From: Ciceribacter sp. T2.26MG-112.2
GTDB lineage: Bacteria > Pseudomonadota > Alphaproteobacteria > Rhizobiales > Rhizobiaceae
NCBI RefSeq assembly: GCF_900492205.1
Contig: NZ_UEYQ01000025.1
Location: 1-44,377, forward strand
DNA: 44,377 bases
Direction: 5' to 3'
In this document: positions 8,448-16,069 of the stretch, one piece after another
How positions within the stretch are numbered: position 1 is the stretch's first letter
Layout of the letters: the number at the start of each line of letters is the position of its first letter
Program-made: the position numbers and the translations under genes
The notes under the pieces: model-generated
The model's input: only the letters and a program-made list of their open reading frames with translations
Database searches by the model: none
Told to the model about the DNA's origin: nothing

Positions 8448-9407
8448 ATGCAACTCGCCTTATCTCCGCTGCCCCTGCCCGGTCCCTTGAGCCGCAGACT
8501 TGATCTCTTCGCCCTCAAGCTGTCCCAGCCCAAGGGCATGACCTTCGACTTCTCCACGCCGCAAGGCGAATCGGCGCTGGTGCCGGCGGATTCGGTTTCC
8601 TGGCAGGTGTTCAAGAACCCGGTCACCGTCTTCATTGGCGGCATCGCCGCCGTTCTTCTCAAACTGGCCGAACCGCATGTGCGCGACGGGGTCTGGCAGC
8701 ACAGCAGTTTCACGACCGACGCGCTTGCGCGCATGCAGCGCACCGGGCTTGCCGCGATGATCACCGTCTATGGCGCACGCAGCAGGACAGAAGCGATGAT
8801 CAAGGGCGTCAACCGCCGTCACGGCTCGGTGACCGGCCTGACGACGGAAGGCAAGCCCTACCGCGCCGATGATCCGATCCTGCTGGACTGGGTTCAGGCG
8901 ACCGCCGCCTTCGGCTTCATGGAGGCCTATCATCGCTATGCCCGTCCGCTTTCCGACGAGGAGCGCAACCGATTCCTCGCCGAGGGAAAGGCGGCAGCCG
9001 ACCTCTACGGCGCGACGAGTGCGCCCGTCTCTGTCTCCGAGATGAACATGCTGTTCGAGGTGATGCGGCCGCGGCTGGTAAAATCGGAGGTCGTCTTTGC
9101 ATTCCTCGATATCGTCCGCAGGGTTCCCGCCCTGCCGACGGCTTTGCGGCCCTTCCAGGAACTGCTCATCACCGCGGCCGTCGAGCTCTTACCCGCCTGG
9201 GTGCGCGACAGGCTTGGGCTTCGGCAGTTAGGATCGCTTACCCCCATGCAGCGGGCATTGGTGAAGGCTGCGGCCTTTGGCGCCGAACACATCATGCTGC
9301 CGTCGTCCGCACCGGTCCAGGCCTGCCGCCGCCTCGGTCTTGCCGACGACTACCTCTACCGCCGACGCCCTTCAGGTCGGCCGATCACTCCTCCGGCTCG
9401 GTCGTAA
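8448..9407 (+). CDS. MpaB/DUF2236-family oxygenase-like protein
   Basis: A protein of 319 residues if started at 8448, where GGAGG sits 7 bases upstream; an in-frame ATG at 8409 would add 13 residues but has a weaker ribosome site. It resembles the DUF2236 (MpaB catalytic domain) family of haem-containing oxygenase-like proteins related to latex-clearing protein. Supporting stretches are YGARSRTEAMIKGVNRRHG and LDWVQATAAFGFMEAYHRY with PLSDEERNRFL after it, which match the conserved His-bearing core of the family. No signal peptide is evident. Its last 23 bases overlap the end of the convergent clpS2 gene. The reaction is unknown. Confidence 0.8.
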   Translation: MQLALSPLPLPGPLSRRLDLFALKLSQPKGMTFDFSTPQGESALVPADSVSWQVFKNPVTVFIGGIAAVLLKLAEPHVRDGVWQHSSFTTDALARMQRTGLAAMITVYGARSRTEAMIKGVNRRHGSVTGLTTEGKPYRADDPILLDWVQATAAFGFMEAYHRYARPLSDEERNRFLAEGKAAADLYGATSAPVSVSEMNMLFEVMRPRLVKSEVVFAFLDIVRRVPALPTALRPFQELLITAAVELLPAWVRDRLGLRQLGSLTPMQRALVKAAAFGAEHIMLPSSAPVQACRRLGLADDYLYRRRPSGRPITPPARS

Positions 9408-9696
9408 ACATCAGCGGAAAGCCCGCCTCCTTGGCGAGATCGGTCGCCTCCTTGGCCTTCGTTTCGGCAATATCGCGCGCGCAGACGACAACCACGGCGG
9501 AGCCGAACTTGTGGGCCGTCATCATTACCCGGTAGCCGGTCTCCTCGCTCATCCGGAACACCGCCTTCAGCACCAGGGTGACGAACTCGCGCGGTGTGTA
9601 ATCGTCATTGAGCAACAGGACCTTGTAGAGCCTCGGCCGCTCCGGCTTGGGCTTGGTCACGGTCTTCGGCTTGAGGGCGACATCGTCTCCCGTCAT
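9385..9696 (-). CDS. clpS2: ATP-dependent Clp protease adaptor ClpS2
   Basis: A 103-residue ClpS adaptor, which recognises destabilising N-terminal residues and hands substrates to ClpAP. The core LYKVLLLNDDYTPREFV is the N-degron pocket signature; the Asn-Asp-Asp residues bind the alpha-amino group. The stretch MTAHKFGSAVVVVCARDIAETKAKEA and the Glu-rich end match the second ClpS paralogue of alphaproteobacteria rather than ClpS1. The N-terminal extension is Lys/Pro-rich. The ATG is preceded by GGAGAGG. clpA is not in the window. It is monocistronic and convergent with the MpaB-like gene, overlapping it by 23 bases. Confidence 0.93.
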   Translation of the reverse strand: MTGDDVALKPKTVTKPKPERPRLYKVLLLNDDYTPREFVTLVLKAVFRMSEETGYRVMMTAHKFGSAVVVVCARDIAETKAKEATDLAKEAGFPLMFTTEPEE

Positions 9697-9889
9697 CGGA
9701 ACCTCTCCAGCGATGACATCGGGTCCCGGCCCTTTGGCGACCGGCCCGGCGGGTGCATTCTAGCGCATCTGACCGCGACCGTCGACGGTGGCGCAGAAGG
9801 TCCGCACCGCTCCAGAGACTTGACCGCACCCTTCCTTTATCCCATAGGCGTGGGCAAAGATCATTCCAAGCTAAGCAGGTACTCTGGCC

Positions 9890-10993
9890 ATGGGCTTCAA
9901 ATGCGGTATCGTCGGCTTGCCCAATGTCGGCAAGTCCACCCTCTTCAACGCGCTGACCAAGACGGCGGCGGCGCAGGCCGCCAACTACCCGTTCTGCACG
10001 ATCGAGCCGAACACCGGCGAAGTCGCCGTTCCCGACCCGCGCATGCAGAAACTCGCAGCCGTCGCCGGCTCGAAGGAAATCATCCCGACGCGCATCTCCT
10101 TCGTCGACATCGCCGGCCTGGTCCGCGGTGCCTCGAAGGGTGAAGGTCTGGGCAACAAGTTCCTCGCCAACATCCGCGAAGTCGATGCCGTCGTGCACGT
10201 GCTGCGCTGCTTCGAGGACGACGACATCACCCATGTCGAAGGCCGCATCAACCCGGTCGGCGATGCCGAGACGATCGAAACCGAACTGATGCTCGCCGAC
10301 CTCGAGAGCCTGGAGCGCCGCGTCGAACAGACCCGCAAGCGCGCCGCTTCCAAGGACAAGGATTCGCTCGCCCAGCTGCCGGTCATGGAAGCCGTGATCA
10401 AGCTCTTGAACGAGGGCAAACCGGCCCGCCTGCTGCTGAAGACCTTGGCCGCCGACGAGATCGAGGTGCTGAAGGGCCTGAATCTCCTGACCTCCCACCC
10501 GGTGCTGTACGTCTGCAACGTCGCGGAAGCCGACGCTGCGACCGGCAACGAGCACACGCAAGCCGTCGCCAAGATGGCAGCCGAACAGGGTGCCGAATGC
10601 GTGATCATCTCGGCTGCGATCGAAGCGGAGGTCGCCCAGTTGCCGGAAGAGGAATCCAAGGAATTTCTCGCAGCACTCGGCCTGGAAGAAGCCGGCCTCG
10701 ACCGCCTGATCCGTGCCGGCTATCACCTGCTGGATCTCATCACCTATTTCACCGTCGGCCCCAAGGAAACCCGCGCCTGGACCATTGTCCGCGGCACCAA
10801 GGCACCGGCCGCCGCCGGGGTCATCCATACCGACTTCGAGCGCGGCTTCATCCGCGCCTTCACCATTGCCTATGACGACTACATCAATTTCAAGGGTGAA
10901 GTCGGCGCCAAGGAAGCCGGCAAGGGCCGCGACGAAGGCAAGGAATATGTCGTCCAGGATGGCGACGTGATCCACTTCCGTTTCAACACCTGA
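9890..10993 (+). CDS. ychF: Redox-regulated ribosome-associated ATPase/GTPase YchF (OLA1)
   Basis: A 367-residue member of the Obg-like YchF family, which binds ribosomes and prefers ATP. G1 is GLPNVGKST (about 8-16), the G3 region is DIAGLVRGASKGEGLG, and the G4 position reads NVAEAD, the NxxE variant explaining ATP preference. A coiled-coil region of about 120-200 separates G motifs, and the C-terminal TGS domain ends in the family hallmark DVIHFRFNT. Full length. It is followed by a strong terminator and preceded by a 193-bp gap shared with the divergent clpS2. In rhizobia ychF commonly lies downstream of rplY and pth, as here. Confidence 0.97.
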   Translation: MGFKCGIVGLPNVGKSTLFNALTKTAAAQAANYPFCTIEPNTGEVAVPDPRMQKLAAVAGSKEIIPTRISFVDIAGLVRGASKGEGLGNKFLANIREVDAVVHVLRCFEDDDITHVEGRINPVGDAETIETELMLADLESLERRVEQTRKRAASKDKDSLAQLPVMEAVIKLLNEGKPARLLLKTLAADEIEVLKGLNLLTSHPVLYVCNVAEADAATGNEHTQAVAKMAAEQGAECVIISAAIEAEVAQLPEEESKEFLAALGLEEAGLDRLIRAGYHLLDLITYFTVGPKETRAWTIVRGTKAPAAAGVIHTDFERGFIRAFTIAYDDYINFKGEVGAKEAGKGRDEGKEYVVQDGDVIHFRFNT

Positions 10994-11030
10994 GACGGAC
11001 TGACAGGACCAGGCTTCACACACGAATTTG

Positions 11031-11065
11031 AAACCGCCGCCCCTCTCGTGAAGGGCGGCGGTTTT
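11031..11065 (+). terminator. Rho-independent terminator of ychF
   Basis: A 12-bp stem (AAACCGCCGCCC at 11031-11042 with its complement at 11053-11064), a 10-base loop and a TTTT end lie about 37 bases after the ychF stop codon. Confidence 0.88.
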
Positions 11066-11139
11066 ACTTTGGTTCATTGTGTCGACGTCAAGACCACCGA
11101 TCCCGGATCCGAAGATCCGGCGACATCAGGCTCCGGTCT

Positions 11140-11346
11140 TCAGACCTTCTTCATCGGGCAGGTCGACATGCCGAAGAGCGAATAGAGCGGGCAAGTCGAG
11201 AGGAGGCCCGTGAGCAGCGGGACGACGCCGATCAGCGTCCAGTAACGCCACGAGGCGTCCGGATAGATGAAGAACAGCGACAGGACGACGAGACCGACGA
11301 CAATGCGCAGGATACGATCGATCGATCCGACATTCTTGGCGAACAT
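11140..11346 (-). CDS. Small DUF2892 inner-membrane protein
   Basis: A 68-residue protein resembling the DUF2892 (YgaP membrane-domain) family. After MFAKNVGSIDRILRI it has two hydrophobic helices (about 15-30 and 37-55) joined by a short loop. The end, CPLYSLFGMSTCP, carries two Cys 11 positions apart, as in other members of this family. It lies 77 bp downstream of a Crp/Fnr-family regulator on the same strand, a frequent pairing, so co-regulation by that protein is inferred. Function is unknown; roles in sulfur or redox homeostasis have been suggested for rhodanese-fused relatives. Confidence 0.82.
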   Translation of the reverse strand: MFAKNVGSIDRILRIVVGLVVLSLFFIYPDASWRYWTLIGVVPLLTGLLSTCPLYSLFGMSTCPMKKV

Positions 11347-11414
11347 GGCATTCCCTTTCGATGCTGGGCAGGTTGCACAGTAAAATCATCATAGCTGCGG
11401 CCAAAGACATGTCA

Positions 11415-11427
11415 GTGACTAAGTCAC
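11415..11427. promoter_or_regulatory. Short palindrome GTGACT-A-AGTCAC at the end of the Crp/Fnr gene
   Basis: A perfect 6-1-6 inverted repeat overlaps the stop codon of the Crp/Fnr gene and lies about 70 bp upstream of the DUF2892 start. The GTGA/TCAC halves resemble Crp-family half-sites, but the spacing is 5 rather than the usual 6, so an operator role for the DUF2892 gene is only a possibility. Confidence 0.3.
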
Positions 11428-12086
11428 GCTTTCGGCGAAGTGGCCATGCGCCCCAGTTCGGCCGCGTCGAGCACGCGGATCAGCCCGCGCTCATTGACGA
11501 CGATCCCTTTCGAGGCCAGAGCCTCCAGGCGCCTCGACACCACCTCGCGCGCCGTCCCGATCACCGCAGCCAGTTCCTGGTGCGTCGCCTCGATCACGTC
11601 GCCGCCGGCGGCCCGCTCGATCAGCGCAAGGGCGAGCCGCTTCTCCACCTTGACGAAAGCGACCTGTTCGAGGACGAACATCAGATCGCTGAGACGCGCC
11701 GCAAAGGCGCGGAACACGAAATTGCGGAACGCGGCCGAGATCGCCATCAGGGTTTCAAACACGGCTTGGGGCACCATCACGGCGACGAGATCGCTCTCCG
11801 CCACCGCCTCGCCGGTATAGGCCGCCCCGCCCAGCACACCGAGCGTGGTCTGCACGCAGGTTTCGCCGGGCGTCACGGCATAGAGCAGAAGTTCGCGCCC
11901 GCCACGACCGGTGAGATAGACGCCGATGCGGCCGGATAGCAGGATGACGAAGGCCTCGGCCTGGTCGCCGGGTCGAAACAGCGTTGTCCGGTCCGGCACA
12001 TGCTGCGGCCGCAAAACCTCAAGCTGACGGCGGGCCTCACGGTCGAGCTCCGAAAGGAACGACGCCTGTTCGATCCATCCCGCCAT
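11424..12086 (-). CDS. Crp/Fnr-family transcriptional regulator
   Basis: A 220-residue regulator with an N-terminal cyclic-nucleotide-binding-type beta barrel (about 15-120; FRPGDQAEAFVILLSGRIGVY is the typical core), a long dimer helix and a C-terminal winged helix with ATHQELAAVIGTAREVVSRR as recognition motif. There is no N-terminal Cys cluster for an FeS centre like that of FNR, and the cAMP-contacting residues of true Crp are not obvious. It has one Cys near position 77 (GETCVQTT). It is divergent from the MaoC-MaoC-GPx operon with a 67-bp gap, and upstream of a DUF2892 gene. Either or both neighbours may be targets. The signal is unknown. Confidence 0.9.
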   Translation of the reverse strand: MAGWIEQASFLSELDREARRQLEVLRPQHVPDRTTLFRPGDQAEAFVILLSGRIGVYLTGRGGRELLLYAVTPGETCVQTTLGVLGGAAYTGEAVAESDLVAVMVPQAVFETLMAISAAFRNFVFRAFAARLSDLMFVLEQVAFVKVEKRLALALIERAAGGDVIEATHQELAAVIGTAREVVSRRLEALASKGIVVNERGLIRVLDAAELGRMATSPKA

Positions 12087-12153
12087 CCGCGCTCCTTGTC
12101 ATTGCCCGTCTCGACGGTCATTCTGCACAGAAACGCCCACAAGGAAATGTCGC

Positions 12154-12621
12154 ATGCCATCCTCGAAACTCTATTTCGAAGACTTCCACATAGGAAGGAT
12201 ATTCACGCTTGGACCGAAGACCGTCAGCGCCGACGAAATTGTTGAATTCGCGACGGAATTCGACCCGCAGCCGATGCATCTATCGGAAGCTGCCGGCAAG
12301 GCCAGCATCCTCGGCGGGCTGAGCGCATCCGGCTGGCACACCAGCAGCATGTTCATGCGCATGATGATCGATTCCTATCTCCTCGCCTCCGTTTCCGAGG
12401 GCGCGCCGGGCATCGACGTGATGGAGTGGCGAAAGCCGGTGCTTGCCGGGGACACGCTCAAGGGCCGCTCGACCGTCGAGGCGGCGCGAGCGATGCGCTC
12501 GCGCCCGCATATCGGCATCGTCACCTTGAACCACGAGCTGGAAAACCAGCGCGGCGAGATCGTCCTGCGCTCGCGCAATTCGATCATGTTCCGCCGACGC
12601 GATGCGGAGGACGCCGCATGA
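12154..12621 (+). CDS. MaoC-family dehydratase (first of a pair)
   Basis: A 155-residue hot-dog-fold protein of the MaoC/(R)-specific enoyl-CoA hydratase group. The motif EFDPQPMHL followed by GGLSASGWHTSSMFMRM is typical of the bacterial MaoC-like dehydratases in which Asp and His (in the ..D.QPxH segment) form the catalytic pair. It lacks a long overhanging segment, so is a single-domain enzyme. The ribosome site AAGGAAA lies 7 bases upstream of the ATG. Its stop overlaps the start of the next MaoC gene by 4 bases (ATGA), implying translational coupling. Substrate unknown; a hydratase working on acyl-CoA thioesters is inferred. Confidence 0.9.
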   Translation: MPSSKLYFEDFHIGRIFTLGPKTVSADEIVEFATEFDPQPMHLSEAAGKASILGGLSASGWHTSSMFMRMMIDSYLLASVSEGAPGIDVMEWRKPVLAGDTLKGRSTVEAARAMRSRPHIGIVTLNHELENQRGEIVLRSRNSIMFRRRDAEDAA

Positions 12622-13100
12622 GGATGATCGAACTCTATCCCGCCGGCCACAAGGTGGAGACCGGTTCGCGCCTGTTCACCGCCGAGGACATCATCCGGTT
12701 CGCCGAAAAGTTCGATCCGCAACCGTTCCACACCGACGCCGATGCGGCGAAGTCCTACGTCTTCGGCGGGCTCTGCGCCTCCGGCTGGCACACCTGCGCC
12801 GGATGGATGCGCTGCTTCATCGATTTCTGGGGCGCGGAGGTCGAGCGGCTGAAGGCCGAGGGTCTGGTTCCCCCAAGGCTCGGCCCCTCTCCCGGCTTCG
12901 AGGAACTGCAATGGCTGAAGCCGGTCTTTGCCGGCGACACGATCACCTATAGCCTGACCAGCCTTGAAAGCCGGCCTCTCGCATCGCGTCCGGGCCTGAT
13001 CCTCAATGTCGGCCTCGGCGAAGGCATCAACCAGAAGGGCGAGCCCGTGCTGCGCTTCAAGACCAAGATCCTCGAATTCGTGACGGAGAAAACCCCATGA
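12618..13100 (+). CDS. MaoC-family dehydratase (second of a pair)
   Basis: A 160-residue paralogue of the preceding gene, with KFDPQPFHTDADAA and GGLCASGWHTCAGWMRC at equivalent places. The Asp and His of the putative active site are kept. It has an extra loop (about 75-95, ERLKAEGLVPPRLGPSPG) absent from the first copy. It is coupled by ATGA overlaps on both sides: with the first MaoC at 12618 and with the glutathione peroxidase at 13097. Adjacent MaoC pairs can form heteromeric enzymes in which one subunit is catalytic; here both seem to keep catalytic residues, so two homomers or a heteromer are equally open. Confidence 0.9.
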   Translation: MRMIELYPAGHKVETGSRLFTAEDIIRFAEKFDPQPFHTDADAAKSYVFGGLCASGWHTCAGWMRCFIDFWGAEVERLKAEGLVPPRLGPSPGFEELQWLKPVFAGDTITYSLTSLESRPLASRPGLILNVGLGEGINQKGEPVLRFKTKILEFVTEKTP

Positions 13101-13576
13101 ACCTCCATGACTTCCATGCGGTCGATATCGACGGAAAGAACCGCGACCTGTCCGAATTCGCCGGAAAGCTGGTCCTCATCGTCAATACCGCCAGCGCCTG
13201 CGGCTACACGCCCCAATATGAGGGCCTGCAGAAGCTGCAGGAGACCTTTGCCGGCGACCTCGTCGTCCTTGGCTTCCCCTGCAACCAGTTCGGCGGACAG
13301 GAACCGGGAGGCGAGGACGAGATCAAGGCCTTCTGCGAGATCAACTACAAGATCGGCTTTCCGTTGTTCGCCAAGGTCGAGGTCAACGGAGCGAACGCCC
13401 ATCCGCTGTTCAAGTATCTGACGCATGAGGTGCCGGGTATCCTCGGCACCGAGGCCATCAAGTGGAACTTCACCAAGTTCCTGATTGGCCGCGATGGGCA
13501 GCCGATCGCCCGCTATGCCCCTGGAACCAGGCCGGAAGCGATCGAGGACGACATCCGCAAGGCAACGGAGGCTTGA
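13097..13576 (+). CDS. Glutathione peroxidase family protein (Cys type)
   Basis: A 159-residue thioredoxin-fold peroxidase that reduces hydroperoxides. The peroxidatic residue is Cys in NTASACGYTPQY (about position 36), replacing the selenocysteine of animal enzymes. The second signature LGFPCNQFGGQEPG carries another Cys (about 64), and KWNFTKFLI gives the catalytic Trp-Asn. Gln in FGGQ completes the tetrad. Bacterial enzymes of this form usually use thioredoxin rather than glutathione. Its ATG overlaps the stop of the second MaoC gene, so it is the third gene of a coupled operon. Why a peroxidase is linked to two hydratases is unclear; a role in lipid-derived peroxides is a guess. Confidence 0.95.
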   Translation: MNLHDFHAVDIDGKNRDLSEFAGKLVLIVNTASACGYTPQYEGLQKLQETFAGDLVVLGFPCNQFGGQEPGGEDEIKAFCEINYKIGFPLFAKVEVNGANAHPLFKYLTHEVPGILGTEAIKWNFTKFLIGRDGQPIARYAPGTRPEAIEDDIRKATEA

Positions 13577-13580
13577 TGCC

Positions 13581-14387
13581 ATGCGGCCGAACGCGGGCGA
13601 GTTCAAGCTGTTGGCGAGCCGGTGCGCCGGCCTTTCGGTCATCGCCGCCTGCTCCGCCCATCGCTTCCCGCGCCACACGCATGACGAGTTTGGCATTGGC
13701 GCAATTTCCAGGGGCGGCCAAATGTCCGCCTCCGGACGCGGACAGGTGACGGCCGGCGCTGGGGACATGATCACCGTCAATCCCGGCGAGGTCCACGACG
13801 GGGAACCCTTGCGCGGCGAGCCTCGCGCATGGTGCATGTTCTACCTGACCCCAGCGCTCATGGCCTCATTGCTGCAAGGTTTCGAATTTCCCGGAGAGTT
13901 CGAGTTCTCCGCGCCGGTGCTGCGGCAGGGCATGGCCGCTGACGCCTTCCGCTCTGCTTTCAACCGCCTGACCGCGCCGGACCAGCCCGCGCCGGACCTT
14001 CTGGCCGACGAGACCCTGCTCGGCCTTTTCGCATCGCTGATAACGAAGCCTCAAGGGAAAGCTGCCGACAGCCCGCATCCAGGTCTCCGGCGGGCGCGAG
14101 CGCTTCTGGATGACGACCCGACGGTCAACCATTCACTCAAGGGACTGGCGATCGAGGCCGGCCTCAGCCGCTTCCAGACTCTCCGCGCCTTCGTGGCATG
14201 GACCGGCCTGACACCGCACGCCTACCTGATGCAGCAGCGCGCCTCCCGAGCCCGAAAGCTGATCATCGCGGGTCGGCCCCTTGCCGCCGCTGCGTTCGAA
14301 GCCGGCTACGCCGACCAAAGCCACATGACGCGTGACTTCCGCCGACGCTACGGGCTGACGCCGTCGGCCTTCTCCAATGCCCGGTGA
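13581..14387 (+). CDS. AraC-family transcriptional regulator
   Basis: A 268-residue regulator with an N-terminal cupin-type ligand domain (FPRHTHDEFGIGAISRG, then AGDMITVNPGEVHDG, typical of the AraC arm domain) and a C-terminal double helix-turn-helix, with IEAGLSRFQTLRAFVAWTGLTPHAYLM and AAFEAGYADQSHMTRDFRRRYGLTP. It starts 4 bp after the glutathione peroxidase stop, with GGAGG inside that gene's end, so read-through from the operon is likely. The following LysE exporter gene, 77 bp downstream on the same strand, is a common partner of this regulator type. Effector probably an amino acid or similar small molecule; inferred. Confidence 0.93.
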   Translation: MRPNAGEFKLLASRCAGLSVIAACSAHRFPRHTHDEFGIGAISRGGQMSASGRGQVTAGAGDMITVNPGEVHDGEPLRGEPRAWCMFYLTPALMASLLQGFEFPGEFEFSAPVLRQGMAADAFRSAFNRLTAPDQPAPDLLADETLLGLFASLITKPQGKAADSPHPGLRRARALLDDDPTVNHSLKGLAIEAGLSRFQTLRAFVAWTGLTPHAYLMQQRASRARKLIIAGRPLAAAAFEAGYADQSHMTRDFRRRYGLTPSAFSNAR

Positions 14388-14464
14388 AGACCCGTGCAAT
14401 TCCGTTCAAGACCGCCAGCCTGCGTGGTCGCTATCCTTCTTGGAAAGACAACGGAGCGGATAGC

Positions 14465-15076
14465 ATGCTGCTGGAATTCACCCTCACATCGCTGATCCTC
14501 ATTGCCACGCCGGGGACCGGTGCCCTTTATACCGTCGCCATGGGCCTCGCCCATGGCCGTTCCACAGCCGTGGTCGCCGCCTTCGGCTGCACGCTCGGCA
14601 TCGTGCCGCACATGGCCGCCGCCATGGCTGGATTGGCAGCGGTTCTGGCAACCAACGACGCTGCGTTCAACATCCTGAAGCTTGTCGGCGCGCTGTACCT
14701 GATCTGGATGGCCATCAATGTGTGGCGGGACACCCGACTTCTCGCGCCGCCAAGCGAAGCGAAGAGGCGAACCGCCGGTTCGATCATACGCCACGCCGTG
14801 CTGATCAACCTGTTGAACCCGAAGCTATCGGTCTTCTTCCTGGCACTCCTGCCGCAATTCGTCCGCCCCGACGATCCGGGCGCCCTAGCCGCCATGGCCG
14901 GCTATGGTTTGGCCTTCATGGTGATGACTTTCGCAGTCTTCGCCCTTTACGGTATCTTTGCCGCGCTGACCCGCGACCGGGTCCTGTCCAGCAAGCGATT
15001 CACAAGCCTGATCCGAAAGGCGTTCGCCGCCGCCTTCCTGCTGCTCGGGATCAAACTGGCCCTTGCCGGGCGATAA
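14465..15076 (+). CDS. LysE/RhtB-family exporter
   Basis: A 203-residue inner-membrane protein with about six predicted helices. It begins with TLTSLILIATPGTGALYTVAMGLAHGR, the signature ATPGP-like motif of the LysE/RhtB superfamily (here ATPGT), and continues with LGALYLIWMAI-like and NLLNPKLSVFFLALLPQF segments that are strongly conserved in the family. Exports amino acids or related metabolites by proton exchange. It follows the AraC regulator, which probably controls it. The ATG at 14465 has GGAGCGGA upstream. The specific substrate cannot be read from the sequence. Confidence 0.93.
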   Translation: MLLEFTLTSLILIATPGTGALYTVAMGLAHGRSTAVVAAFGCTLGIVPHMAAAMAGLAAVLATNDAAFNILKLVGALYLIWMAINVWRDTRLLAPPSEAKRRTAGSIIRHAVLINLLNPKLSVFFLALLPQFVRPDDPGALAAMAGYGLAFMVMTFAVFALYGIFAALTRDRVLSSKRFTSLIRKAFAAAFLLLGIKLALAGR

Positions 15077-15154
15077 CCAAGACGGCTGCGGCCGGGAATG
15101 GAACCGTCCGACCTTGCGTTCGTTGTATCCCTGTCTCAAGAACAGGAGCAGACC

Positions 15155-15304
15155 ATGCACAAGGACAAGCGTCAGGACGAGGCCGAGGCAAAGGGCGACC
15201 TCGATCACCGCATCATCGTCGCCGGACCGGAAACTCGGGCCCGGGAGAACAATGGCAAGGATCCGCAGCCAGCCAAGACGGTCGTCAAGGACGACGCCAA
15301 CTGA
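15155..15304 (+). CDS. Small hydrophilic protein, unknown function
   Basis: A 49-residue, highly charged open frame starting MHKDKRQDEAEAKGDLDHR and ending TVVKDDAN. An AGGAG ribosome site lies 6-7 bases before the ATG, which supports translation. The composition (rich in Asp, Glu, Lys, no hydrophobic core) suggests a disordered protein. It lies between the LysE exporter and the convergent apt gene. I do not recognise a family. Confidence 0.5.
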   Translation: MHKDKRQDEAEAKGDLDHRIIVAGPETRARENNGKDPQPAKTVVKDDAN

Positions 15305-15398
15305 GATCATCGGAATGGCAAGTGCTCAGGGCTGGGGCAGACCAGAGCAGCGCGGCGATGGGCCCACCGCCCAGATCGCCGTGTGGCCGCGCCGAACT

Positions 15399-15941
15399 TC
15401 AATGGCCGGAAAACTCGACCAGGGTGCGGACCTCGACCCCCAGTGCCTCGAGCTTCTTGCGGCCGCCGAGATCCGGCAGGTCGATGACGAAACAGGCCGA
15501 CACGACATCGGCGCCGAGCTTGCGCAACAACTGGACCGCGCCAACGGCCGTGCCGCCCGTGGCGATCAGATCGTCGCAAAGGATGACCTTCTCGCCCCGC
15601 TCCACCGCATCGACATGCATTTCCATTTCATCGACGCCATATTCCAGGCTGTAGGCGATGCTGACCGTCTCGTGCGGCAGCTTGCCCTTCTTGCGGATCG
15701 GCACGAAGCCGGCCGAAAGCTGGTGCGCCAGTGCACCGCCCAGGATGAAGCCTCGCGCCTCCATGCCCGCGACCTTACCGACCTTGAGCCCGGCATAGGG
15801 CTGCACAAGCTCGTCGACGGCCCGGCGAAAGGCGCGAGGATTGCCAAGCAGCGTGGTGATGTCGCGGAAAATGATCCCCGGCTTCGGATAATCGGGAATG
15901 GAGCGGATCGAGGAAGCGAGCTCCAGCGCGAAATTGTTCAT
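15399..15941 (-). CDS. apt: Adenine phosphoribosyltransferase
   Basis: A 180-residue purine salvage enzyme that makes AMP from adenine and PRPP. It begins with the family-typical [23 protein letters not shown]. The PRPP-binding motif is [17 protein letters not shown], and [17 protein letters not shown] forms the flexible-loop/substrate region; lengths and order are canonical. The start at 15941 gives the expected N-terminus; longer in-frame extensions upstream do not resemble the family. It lies downstream of petABC on the same strand, the usual rhizobial order, but a terminator at 16017-16043 separates them. Confidence 0.97.
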   Translation of the reverse strand: MNNFALELASSIRSIPDYPKPGIIFRDITTLLGNPRAFRRAVDELVQPYAGLKVGKVAGMEARGFILGGALAHQLSAGFVPIRKKGKLPHETVSIAYSLEYGVDEMEMHVDAVERGEKVILCDDLIATGGTAVGAVQLLRKLGADVVSACFVIDLPDLGGRKKLEALGVEVRTLVEFSGH

Positions 15942-16016
15942 GTTAAGTCCATGATGAATTGGTGTGTTGGGAGGATTGCAGGCGACATTATCAAGTCTCG
16001 CGAAGGCAGACCAATG

Positions 16017-16043
16017 AAAAAGGCGACCCGAAGGTCGCCTTTT
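16017..16043 (-). terminator. Rho-independent terminator of the petABC operon
   Basis: An 11-bp stem (AAAAGGCGACC at 16018-16028 with its complement at 16033-16043) and a CGAA/TTCG tetraloop. On the minus strand it ends in TTTTT and lies 27 bases past the petC stop; on the plus strand it also ends in TTTT, so it may work both ways. Confidence 0.88.
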
Positions 16044-16069
16044 CCTGTCACTGTCTGAACCCGTAGAGC

